A stretch of 64,000 nt of DNA, taken from the NCBI RefSeq assembly GCF_030503595.1, contig NZ_CP129966.1:1860001-1924000 (forward strand), given 5' to 3'. Below are positions 9,069 to 16,183 of the stretch, one piece after another. How positions within the stretch are numbered: the stretch's first letter is position 1; each line of letters opens with the position of its first letter. The DNA comes from Corynebacterium sp. P4-C1 (GTDB lineage Bacteria; Actinomycetota; Actinomycetes; Mycobacteriales; Mycobacteriaceae). The notes under the pieces were generated by a model. That model saw only the letters and a list, made by a program, of their open reading frames with translations, was not told the DNA's origin and did no database searches. The position numbers and the translations under genes were made by a program.

Positions 9069-10883
9069 ATGACCGCTGCAGTGAAGGGGTTGGAGGGGCA
9101 GGCCCCCACCGAGAACGAGCAGTTGATCGAGTGGATCAACGAAGCAGTCGAGTTGTTCCAGCCGGACAAGGTGGTCTTCGCTGACGGCTCCCAGGAAGAG
9201 TGGGACCGTCTCGCCGCCGAGCTGGTGGAGAAGGGCACGCTGATCAAGCTCAACGAGGAGAAGCGTCCGAACAGCTTCCTCGCCCGCTCCCACCCGTCCG
9301 ATGTGGCGCGTGTGGAATCCCGCACCTTCATCGCCACCGAGACCGCCGACGGCGCCGGCCCCACCAATAACTGGGTCGCCCCGGACGAGCTCAAAGCCGA
9401 GATGACCGAGCGCTTCCGTGGTGCGATGAAGGGCCGCACCATGTACGTCGTGCCGTTCTGCATGGGCCCGATCTCCGACCCGGATCCGAAGCTTGGTGTG
9501 CAGCTGACGGATTCCGCTTACGTGGTCATGTCCATGCGCATCATGACGCGCATGGGCCAGGAGGCCCTGGACAAGATCGGCAAAGACGGCGATTTTGTGC
9601 ACTGCCTGCACTCCGTCGGCGCGCCGCTCGAGCCGGGCGAGGAAGATGTCGCGTGGCCGTGCAACGACACCAAGTACATCTCCCAGTTCCCGGAGACCAA
9701 GGAGATCTGGTCCTACGGCTCCGGCTACGGCGGCAACGCCATCCTGGCGAAGAAGTGCTACGCCCTGCGCATCGCGTCCGTGATGGCGAAGGAAGAGGGC
9801 TGGATGGCCGAGCACATGCTCATCCTCAAGCTCATCGACCCAGAGGGCAAGGCTTACCACGTCACCGGTGCTTTCCCGTCCGCCTGCGGCAAGACCAACC
9901 TGGCCATGATCACCCCGACCATCCCGGGCTGGAAGGCCGAGGTCGTCGGCGACGACATCGCGTGGCTGAAGCTGCGCGACGACGGCCTGTACGCGGTCAA
10001 CCCGGAGAACGGTTTCTTCGGTGTCGCACCGGGCACGAACTACGCCTCCAACCCGAACGCGATGCGTTCCATGGAGCCGGGTAACACCCTGTTCACCAAC
10101 GTCGCGCTCACCGACGACGGCGATGTCTGGTGGGAAGGCATGGACGGCGAGACGCCGGAGCACCTCATCGACTGGCAGGGCAACGACTGGACTCCGGAGG
10201 CCACGACTCCGGCGGCCCACCCGAACTCCCGCTACTGCGTTCCCATTACCCAGTGCCCGTCTGCGGCTGAGGAATTCGACGACTGGCGCGGCGTGAAGGT
10301 CGACGCGATCCTCTTTGGCGGCCGCCGCCCGTCCACCATCCCGCTGGTCACCGAGGCCCGCGACTGGAACCACGGCACCATGATCGGCTCCCTGCTCTCT
10401 TCCGGCCAGACCGCCGCATCCCTGGAGGCGAAGGTCGGTTCCCTGCGCCACGACCCGATGGCGATGCTTCCGTTCATCGGCTACAACGTGGGCGACTACT
10501 TCCAGAACTGGATCGACCGCGGCAATGAAGGCGGCGACCGCATGCCGTCGATCTTCCTGGTCAACTGGTTCCGCCGCGGCGATGACGGCCGCTTCCTGTG
10601 GCCGGGCTTCGGCGAGAACTCCCGCGTGCTCAAGTGGGTCGTCGACCGCATTGAGGGCCGCGTCGAGGCCGACGAGACAGTCGCCGGCAATGTCGCCCGC
10701 GCCGAGGACCTCGACCTCGAAGGCCTGGACACGCCGATCGAGGACGTCCGCGAAGCACTCGCCGTGAACCCGGAGGAATTCGCCGCCGACTTCGAGGAGG
10801 GCAAGGAGTACCTGGGCACTCTCGGCGACCGCGTCCCGCAGGAGATCTTCGACGAGCTGGAGAAGTCCCGCTCGATGATCTAA
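9069..10883 (+). CDS. pck: Phosphoenolpyruvate carboxykinase (GTP)
   Basis: 604 aa, the usual length for GTP-dependent PEPCK. It converts oxaloacetate and GTP to PEP, CO2 and GDP in gluconeogenesis. Visible are the P-loop with its reactive cysteine ([15 protein letters not shown]), [10 protein letters not shown] (metal-binding region), [15 protein letters not shown], and the mobile lid region around [12 protein letters not shown]. The start ATG at 9069 has a GAGGAG ribosome binding site and begins at the family N terminus. It is monocistronic, convergent with the methyltransferase gene at only 7 bp. Gene order trmB/pck/methyltransferase/GT matches C. glutamicum and M. tuberculosis. Confidence 0.97.
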   Translation: MTAAVKGLEGQAPTENEQLIEWINEAVELFQPDKVVFADGSQEEWDRLAAELVEKGTLIKLNEEKRPNSFLARSHPSDVARVESRTFIATETADGAGPTNNWVAPDELKAEMTERFRGAMKGRTMYVVPFCMGPISDPDPKLGVQLTDSAYVVMSMRIMTRMGQEALDKIGKDGDFVHCLHSVGAPLEPGEEDVAWPCNDTKYISQFPETKEIWSYGSGYGGNAILAKKCYALRIASVMAKEEGWMAEHMLILKLIDPEGKAYHVTGAFPSACGKTNLAMITPTIPGWKAEVVGDDIAWLKLRDDGLYAVNPENGFFGVAPGTNYASNPNAMRSMEPGNTLFTNVALTDDGDVWWEGMDGETPEHLIDWQGNDWTPEATTPAAHPNSRYCVPITQCPSAAEEFDDWRGVKVDAILFGGRRPSTIPLVTEARDWNHGTMIGSLLSSGQTAASLEAKVGSLRHDPMAMLPFIGYNVGDYFQNWIDRGNEGGDRMPSIFLVNWFRRGDDGRFLWPGFGENSRVLKWVVDRIEGRVEADETVAGNVARAEDLDLEGLDTPIEDVREALAVNPEEFAADFEEGKEYLGTLGDRVPQEIFDELEKSRSMI

Positions 10884-10890
10884 CCGAGTC

Positions 10891-11655
10891 TCACGCCTGG
10901 AGAACCAGCACCAGGTTCGACACCGCGAACTCCCGCAGCACCGGCACCGAAGTGAGCCACCAGGCCCACCCCGGGTGGTAGCGGGGGAACGCGGTGATTT
11001 TTGTCGCGCCGGCTTTTTCCGCGTTGTCCGCCCAGTCCAGACCCCATTTCGCGGAGACCGCGAACAGCGATTCGCCCCACACATTCTTCGGCGGACGCCC
11101 GTGAATGCGCTCATAGCGCCGCCGCGCGAAATCGCCGCCAACATAGTGCGGCCACAGGCCCGTCTCGTGCCCGCCGAAGGGCCCGAGCCACACGGTGTAG
11201 CTGACCACCACGAGCCCCCCGGGGGCGGTGACGCGCAGCATTTCGTCGCACAATGCCTGCGGGTCCGCCACATGCTCGACCACATTCGACGAGTACGTCA
11301 CATCGAACGCGCCATCTGTGAAGGGCAGCGCTGAGCCGTCGCCGCGCACTGCGCCGTAACCGCTCAAACCAGCCGCCGACATTTCGCTTATCGACGGTTC
11401 CAGCCCCACATACCAGCTATCCCCGAACGCCTCCGCGAAATAGCCTGGCCCTCCGCCGACATCCAAGATCCGTTTGTCGGTGAGGCCGGTGCGGGTGATG
11501 TCGCGGCTTAGCGCGTCGATAAGCGCATGCGTGTCTTCCGCGAGCTCGCGGTAGAAGATGTCCGGGCGTGTCTGCTCGAGGCGAAACGACCGCAACAGAT
11601 CCACCGCGCGCTCCAACGTGGCTAAGTTGCGCGTGCGTTCCAGCCGGATGTCCAT
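10891..11655 (-). CDS. Class I SAM-dependent methyltransferase (Rv0224c-like)
   Basis: 254 aa. Motif I is clear (RILDVGGGPGYFAEAF), followed by GDGSALPFTDGAFDVTYSSNVVEHV, typical of Methyltransf_11 proteins, and an insertion HETGLWPHYVGGDFARRRYERIHGRPP. The substrate is unknown. It stands divergent from a GT4 glycosyltransferase and beside TmaT/AftD genes, the same order as Rv0224c-Rv0225 in mycobacteria, so an envelope glycan or lipid substrate is plausible. The start at 11655 (MDIRLERTRN) leaves a 40-bp divergent gap to the glycosyltransferase. Confidence 0.85.
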   Translation of the reverse strand: MDIRLERTRNLATLERAVDLLRSFRLEQTRPDIFYRELAEDTHALIDALSRDITRTGLTDKRILDVGGGPGYFAEAFGDSWYVGLEPSISEMSAAGLSGYGAVRGDGSALPFTDGAFDVTYSSNVVEHVADPQALCDEMLRVTAPGGLVVVSYTVWLGPFGGHETGLWPHYVGGDFARRRYERIHGRPPKNVWGESLFAVSAKWGLDWADNAEKAGATKITAFPRYHPGWAWWLTSVPVLREFAVSNLVLVLQA

Positions 11656-11681
11656 TCCAGTGACACTAACACCTGCCCGCG

Positions 11682-11687
11682 TAAGAT
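11682..11687 (+). promoter_or_regulatory. -10 element for the GT4 gene (leaderless start)
   Basis: TAAGAT, a good actinobacterial -10 hexamer, ends 8 nt before the ATG at 11696. No ribosome binding site lies between, so transcription would begin at or next to the start codon. The same hexamer and spacing precede dcd (24797-24802). Confidence 0.55.
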
Positions 11688-11695
11688 CAGCCGGG

Positions 11696-12766
11696 ATGAA
11701 GATCCTCTTGCTGTGCTGGCGCGACACCACCCACCCTCAAGGCGGTGGCAGCGAACGCTACCTAGAGCGCGTCGGCGCGTACTTGGCCAGTCAGGGGCAC
11801 GAGGTGATCTACCGCAGCGCCAGCCACACAGACGCGCCGCACCGCTCGCTTCGCGACGGCATCCGTTTCCAACGCTTCGGCGGCAAATACACGGTCTATC
11901 TGCGTGCTCCTTTCGCGGTGTGGGGGAGTGGGGCGGACGTGGTCGTCGATACGCAAAACGGAATTCCGTTCTTCGCGCGGCTATTCACGCGCAGACCCGT
12001 CGTGCTGCTCACCCACCATTGCCACAAGGAGCAATGGCCCGTCGCTGGCCCCGTGATCGGGCGATTGGGCTGGTTCCTTGAGTCGAAGCTGGCGCCCTGG
12101 GTGTACCGCGGTGCGCAATACGTGACTGTGTCGGAAGCGTCGCGTGCGGACTTAGTCGCGCTCGGCGTGAACCGCGACGACATCGCAATCATTGAAAACG
12201 GCGTCGACCCCGTCCCCGCCGACCTTCCTGCTTTGCAGCCCGACGGCAAAACTCACCTCGTCGTGCTGTCACGCCTTGTGCCGCACAAGCGCATCGAGCA
12301 GGCCATCGATACCGTCCGCGACCTGCCCGGCGTCGTGCTCGATATCGTCGGTTCCGGCTGGTGGGAGGATCAGCTACGCACGTATGCTGCCGACCTCGGT
12401 GACCGCGTGATCTTCCACGGCCACGTCGGCGACGACCTCAAACACGCCCTGCTCGCCCGGTCCGACCTGCACCTCATGCCGTCAGCGAAGGAAGGGTGGG
12501 GCATTGCCGTCGTCGAGGCCGGCCAGCACGGCGTGCCTACCGTGGGCTACCGCGAAGCTGGCGGCCTGCGCGATTCCATCGTCGACGGCGAGACCGGCAT
12601 CCTCGTCGACGACGAAGCCGAGTTCCGCGCTGCCGTCCGTGCCCTCGTCGAGGACGCTGCCCGCCGCGCATCGCTTGGCGACGCGGCCCGTTCCCGCGCC
12701 GCCCACTACTCCTGGCCGGAAACCGGCCGGAAATTCGCCTCACTGCTTCGCCGAGTCGTCGGCTAG
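11696..12766 (+). CDS. GT4-family glycosyltransferase (Rv0225-like)
   Basis: 356 aa, GT-B fold. The N-terminal domain starts MKILLLCWRDTTHPQGGGSERYLE with the glycine-rich acceptor loop; the C-terminal domain has LVVLSRLVPHKRIEQAI and the EX7E motif in KEGWGIAVVEAGQHG, the retaining nucleotide-sugar site. It would add a sugar to an envelope lipid or glycan from the cytoplasmic face. The start lies 8 nt after a -10 element, suggesting a leaderless mRNA. It is divergent from the methyltransferase and convergent with the Rv0226c-like membrane protein, with a long hairpin in the gap. Substrate unknown. Confidence 0.88.
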   Translation: MKILLLCWRDTTHPQGGGSERYLERVGAYLASQGHEVIYRSASHTDAPHRSLRDGIRFQRFGGKYTVYLRAPFAVWGSGADVVVDTQNGIPFFARLFTRRPVVLLTHHCHKEQWPVAGPVIGRLGWFLESKLAPWVYRGAQYVTVSEASRADLVALGVNRDDIAIIENGVDPVPADLPALQPDGKTHLVVLSRLVPHKRIEQAIDTVRDLPGVVLDIVGSGWWEDQLRTYAADLGDRVIFHGHVGDDLKHALLARSDLHLMPSAKEGWGIAVVEAGQHGVPTVGYREAGGLRDSIVDGETGILVDDEAEFRAAVRALVEDAARRASLGDAARSRAAHYSWPETGRKFASLLRRVVG

Positions 12767-12776
12767 CCAGGATGTT

Positions 12777-12853
12777 AACCCCAAAACTTAGTTTCCCCAG
12801 GTCGGCAAAAATGACTCTCAAACCGCGACCTGGGGTAACTAAGTTTTAGGGTT
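12777..12853 (+). repeat. 77-bp imperfect palindrome between convergent genes
   Basis: Two 28-nt arms (12777-12804 and 12826-12853) pair with only 2 mismatches around a 21-nt loop. The right arm contains the TAA stop of the minus-strand membrane protein gene. It can act as a bidirectional terminator, but the arms are unusually long and there is no T-run; a short mobile or repetitive palindrome is possible. Confidence 0.7.
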
Positions 12854-14378
12854 CACATCTGCGGTGATCTGCGGTGCCGGTGCGCGAAGAACGGTGCGCG
12901 AAGAACGGCGCGAACGCGAAAAGCGGCAGCAGGAACCACAACACCAACAGCGCGATGCCGGTGCGGGGCAGAGCGCGGGCGGGGTAGCCGGTGTCCTCGA
13001 CCGTGCCGTCGGGGTGCACGACGAGCGCGACCTGGGGGTTCGAATAATAAAGCTGTACCGAAAAGTCCGCATCGGAGGGGAGCTCCGGGCGGGGCGTAGT
13101 GCCGAAGATGTCCTGCGCGACTCGCCAGCGCGGGGAGGGCGCGTCGACTGTCACGCCGTCGACGACGAGCTCGCCGGACTCGACGACGTTCATGGCTTTG
13201 GTTGCGGGATCGACGATGGGGGCGCCGTCGGGGCGGGTGAGGAGGTAAGGGCGGCCGTCGAAAAACACGTCGCGCCCCTGATGGTCAATGCTGGGGACGG
13301 CTACGTGCATAGGTGCCAGGGCGGCGACGGCTCGCGGCGCGTCGGGGACTTGAGCCAAGGCGAGAAGAAGAGCCACGATGGGCAGGCGCGGGTCGACGCG
13401 GTCGAGGCGGCCGACGGCGACTACGAATGCCGGCAGGGCTAATGCGACGAATTTCTGGGCGTCGCGGAATAGTCCCGCGCCGGGGACGGTGGACACGAAC
13501 CAGGCCATCAGCCCGGGCAGGAGCCACGAGACGAGCGGGACGGCGAAACCGATGCCGGCCAGAACCAGTAGGGGGCGCGGAATGTGGCGCCAGGCTAAAC
13601 ACAGGACCGCGAACAGCACGATTCCGGCGAGAGCGAAGCCGGCGGAACGGGAGGCGGGGACGGCAGAGGCATTCCAGATCCCGCCCAGGCCGACTAAGGA
13701 ACCGAGAGTCCCCGCGTGGGTTTCCGCGCGCGGTGCGAACGTGGAGGCAGACTCAGCAGTCGCGGTGCCGCTGCCCAGTCCACCCAGCAGCGCAGGGAAT
13801 AGCCACGGCGCGCAGCAGGCGAGGGAGAAGAGGGGGAGGTGGGGGCGGCGGGACGTCGATAAGCCTGTGAGCAGTGAGAAAAGCCCGCCTGTCGGTGTCA
13901 GTGATGCCCCCCAGACCGCAAGCAACTGCCCCGGTCCGCGGCACAGCGCGACGGCGGGGAGCAGCCACGCGGCGGCGGCCAGCGACCACTGGCCCTGCAG
14001 CATGCGCTCCACGACGAACGGGTTCCACACCGCGACCGCCATCGCAGCTGCTTTCGTCCACGGGTGCGTGCCCACCCGCGCGGCGACCCACGCTGCCGCG
14101 CTCGCCGAGGCGACCATGAAGAGAGCGACGAACCAGGTCGCGGGCATGAGCGTGCCGACGACCGCCAGCACCCCGTCCTGCGGCGCACTCCGCGCCGGGA
14201 GATCTCCGAAGCCCAGGGAGGCATGAGTGAGCGCCGGGTGCGGCAGGACCATCATGTCGCGCAGGGCGAACGCGGCGCCCGGCGAGACGAAAGCGAGCAG
14301 GAACGGCCAGGTCAGCGCGCCGACGAGGAACACGCCCCACGCGGTGAGCGCGGTGCGGGCGGCATTAGCGCCGCGCAA
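12846..14378 (-). CDS. Polytopic membrane protein (Rv0226c-like)
   Basis: 510 aa with roughly ten membrane segments, a soluble region near residues 360-460 and a last helix (TGIALLVLWFLLPLFAFAPFF) before a basic tail. Start is TTG at 14376-14378, overlapping the upstream DUF3068 gene by 14 bp; no better start is in frame nearby. The hydrophobic core with residues such as GLFRDAQKFVALALP resembles GT-C-type or AftD-associated membrane proteins. In mycobacteria the homologous position (Rv0226c) is conserved beside Rv0227c and Rv0228. Function unknown; a role in envelope lipid or arabinan assembly is inference from context. Confidence 0.72.
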   Translation of the reverse strand: MRGANAARTALTAWGVFLVGALTWPFLLAFVSPGAAFALRDMMVLPHPALTHASLGFGDLPARSAPQDGVLAVVGTLMPATWFVALFMVASASAAAWVAARVGTHPWTKAAAMAVAVWNPFVVERMLQGQWSLAAAAWLLPAVALCRGPGQLLAVWGASLTPTGGLFSLLTGLSTSRRPHLPLFSLACCAPWLFPALLGGLGSGTATAESASTFAPRAETHAGTLGSLVGLGGIWNASAVPASRSAGFALAGIVLFAVLCLAWRHIPRPLLVLAGIGFAVPLVSWLLPGLMAWFVSTVPGAGLFRDAQKFVALALPAFVVAVGRLDRVDPRLPIVALLLALAQVPDAPRAVAALAPMHVAVPSIDHQGRDVFFDGRPYLLTRPDGAPIVDPATKAMNVVESGELVVDGVTVDAPSPRWRVAQDIFGTTPRPELPSDADFSVQLYYSNPQVALVVHPDGTVEDTGYPARALPRTGIALLVLWFLLPLFAFAPFFAHRSSRTGTADHRRCEP

Positions 14379-15015
14379 AGATCACCACTCCCGCGACCGC
14401 GGCGCAAAACGCGGTGAACTTTCCCAGCCACGCGAGGACCTGCAGGATCTTCAGCACACGGACCCGGTCGTGGGCGTGGGCGAGCTGGGCGGCGGCGGTG
14501 GCGTCGTCAAGCGTGTACGTGCCCTCAGGTGTCTCCCACGTCGCGCGGAGCAGCGTGCCGGTGCGGCGGTCCACCTCGAGGGTGCGCTCGGAGCGCTTTC
14601 CCCCGTCCGCACCGTCGAAAGTGCCGTGGTAGGTGTACGTGCGCAGGCCGTCGAGCTGGCTCGGGCCGACGTAGTCGACGGTGCCCTGCGTATCGCTGGC
14701 CGGATCGTAGAAGCGGAAGCTGCGCCGGTCCGGCTGGAACGGAAAAAGGAACACCAGGCCGCGCGACGTTTCGGCGGTGTAGCGGGAGATCTCGTCGCTG
14801 AATTCGCCGCCCGGCGAACGCACCGTGACGGCGGCGTCCTTCTTCGCGCCTCTGACCTCGATCTCCTGGGTGACGGGGCCACCGGGACCGTCCCAGGTCA
14901 ACGTGGTGATGCCGTTGTCCAGCGGTTTCATCGCCAACGTGATGGGCGGGGCGATCATCGTCCCCAGGGCCATGCCGATGATGAACACGGCGACGCACCA
15001 GTACAGCCGCTTCAT
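14365..15015 (-). CDS. DUF3068-like membrane-anchored protein (Rv0227c-like)
   Basis: 216 aa: an N-terminal helix (LYWCVAVFIIGMALGTMIAPPITL), an extracellular beta-rich domain of about 150 residues, and a C-terminal helix (LAWLGKFTAFCAAVAGVVIFARR). This two-helix layout fits DUF3068/PorA-type proteins of Corynebacteriales. ATG at 15013-15015 has a strong AAAGGAGGG ribosome binding site. The start codon overlaps that of the divergent tmaT gene by 2 nt. The gene is coupled to the following membrane protein by a 14-bp overlap. Shorter than mycobacterial Rv0227c, which exceeds 400 aa. Confidence 0.72.
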   Translation of the reverse strand: MKRLYWCVAVFIIGMALGTMIAPPITLAMKPLDNGITTLTWDGPGGPVTQEIEVRGAKKDAAVTVRSPGGEFSDEISRYTAETSRGLVFLFPFQPDRRSFRFYDPASDTQGTVDYVGPSQLDGLRTYTYHGTFDGADGGKRSERTLEVDRRTGTLLRATWETPEGTYTLDDATAAAQLAHAHDRVRVLKILQVLAWLGKFTAFCAAVAGVVIFARR

Positions 15016-16183
15016 GGCCCTCCTTTACACTTGCAGTATCTCGAACCCTAGCAAGCAGCACAGCACGATCCTTCCGGAACTCGAGGGCCTGCGCGCAGTC
15101 GCCGCCCTCGGGATCGTGGTCACGCACGTTTCCTTCCAGACAGGCATGGGCAGCGCGCTATTCGCCCGCTTCGACTATTTCGTCGCCGTCTTCTTCGCTC
15201 TGTCCGCATTCTTGCTGGCTAGAGGAGGTACGCAACGCTTATCGACGTACTTTCTCAACCGCTTCGCCCGCATCGCCCCCGCGTATCTGGTGTGCGTGTG
15301 CGCCATCATGGCGGCGCTGCCGAGCCTGGCGGACCTGAACCTGCGGCAGGCCCTGGCCAACCTGTTCCTGGTGCAGATTTACGTCCCTGACGGGCTCATC
15401 CCCGGGCTCACGCAGATGTGGTCGTTGTGCATCGAGGTGGCGTTCTACATCGTGCTGCCCGCATACCTGGTGCTGGGGCAGCGCGGGCGGGGGGTAGTCC
15501 TCGCCGCGGCCGTGCTCGCCGGGCTGGCCTGGCCGTGGCTGATCTCGGGTATTGACGAGGCCACGCAGGTGAACTGGCAGATCTTCCCGCCCTCCTACGC
15601 CCCCTGGTTCGCGGTGGGGCTGGGCTGCGCTGAGCTGGAACGCGCTGGGGTGCGGCTGGGCTTGCGTTTCAGTGGCCCGGCGCGGTGGGTGTTCCCGGTG
15701 CTGGCCCTCGGTGTCGCGTGGTTGGCCGGCCAAGAATGGGTGGGGCCGCGTGGACTGGCGCATCCGGACCCGGCGGAATTCAACGCCCGGATCATTCTGG
15801 GCACTGTTTTCGCGGCGCTGTTCCTCGTGCCTTTCGCACTGGCGCCTCAGAGCGACGGGGTGTTCGCTGCCCCGGCCATGCGGGCGCTGGGCCGGTGGTC
15901 CTACTCGATTTTCCTGTGGCATGTGGCGGTGTTGGAGATCGCTTTCCCGGTGCTCGGCGTGGATCTTTTCACCGGCAGGGGCACCGATTTCGTGCTGGTA
16001 CTCGCCTTCACTGTCGCGGTGTCGGCGGCGGTGAGCTACATCAGTTACGAGGTGGTCGAGGTCCCCGCCATGCGCTGGCTGCGAGGCAGCTCACCGCGAC
16101 ACAGCCTGCGACCGTCACCGCCACAGAGTCGCCCGCGTAATTCGCGGCCGGCCACGGAGCCCGCGCCAGCCACAGGCCCATGA
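15014..16183 (+). CDS. tmaT: Acyltransferase 3 family, trehalose monomycolate acetyltransferase TmaT
   Basis: 389 aa. About ten membrane helices. The acyltransferase-3 signature PELEGLRAVAALGIVVTHVSFQ contains the catalytic histidine; later MWSLCIEVAFYIVLP and GRWSYSIFLWHVAVL are family motifs. In C. glutamicum TmaT O-acetylates trehalose monomycolate so that MmpL-type transporters can export it; position between Rv0227c-like and aftD genes matches Rv0228. The start is doubtful: ATG at 15014 is the only standard codon before the family core, lacks a ribosome binding site and overlaps the divergent start. The last 143 bp overlap the end of aftD on the other strand and encode a Pro/Ser/Arg-rich tail. 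Confidence 0.82.
   Translation: MALLYTCSISNPSKQHSTILPELEGLRAVAALGIVVTHVSFQTGMGSALFARFDYFVAVFFALSAFLLARGGTQRLSTYFLNRFARIAPAYLVCVCAIMAALPSLADLNLRQALANLFLVQIYVPDGLIPGLTQMWSLCIEVAFYIVLPAYLVLGQRGRGVVLAAAVLAGLAWPWLISGIDEATQVNWQIFPPSYAPWFAVGLGCAELERAGVRLGLRFSGPARWVFPVLALGVAWLAGQEWVGPRGLAHPDPAEFNARIILGTVFAALFLVPFALAPQSDGVFAAPAMRALGRWSYSIFLWHVAVLEIAFPVLGVDLFTGRGTDFVLVLAFTVAVSAAVSYISYEVVEVPAMRWLRGSSPRHSLRPSPPQSRPRNSRPATEPAPATGP

Noticed and set aside
9036..11285. 749-codon open frame antisense to pck
   Set aside because: Mirrors the pck codons; Arg/His/Val-biased product; pck itself is unmistakable.
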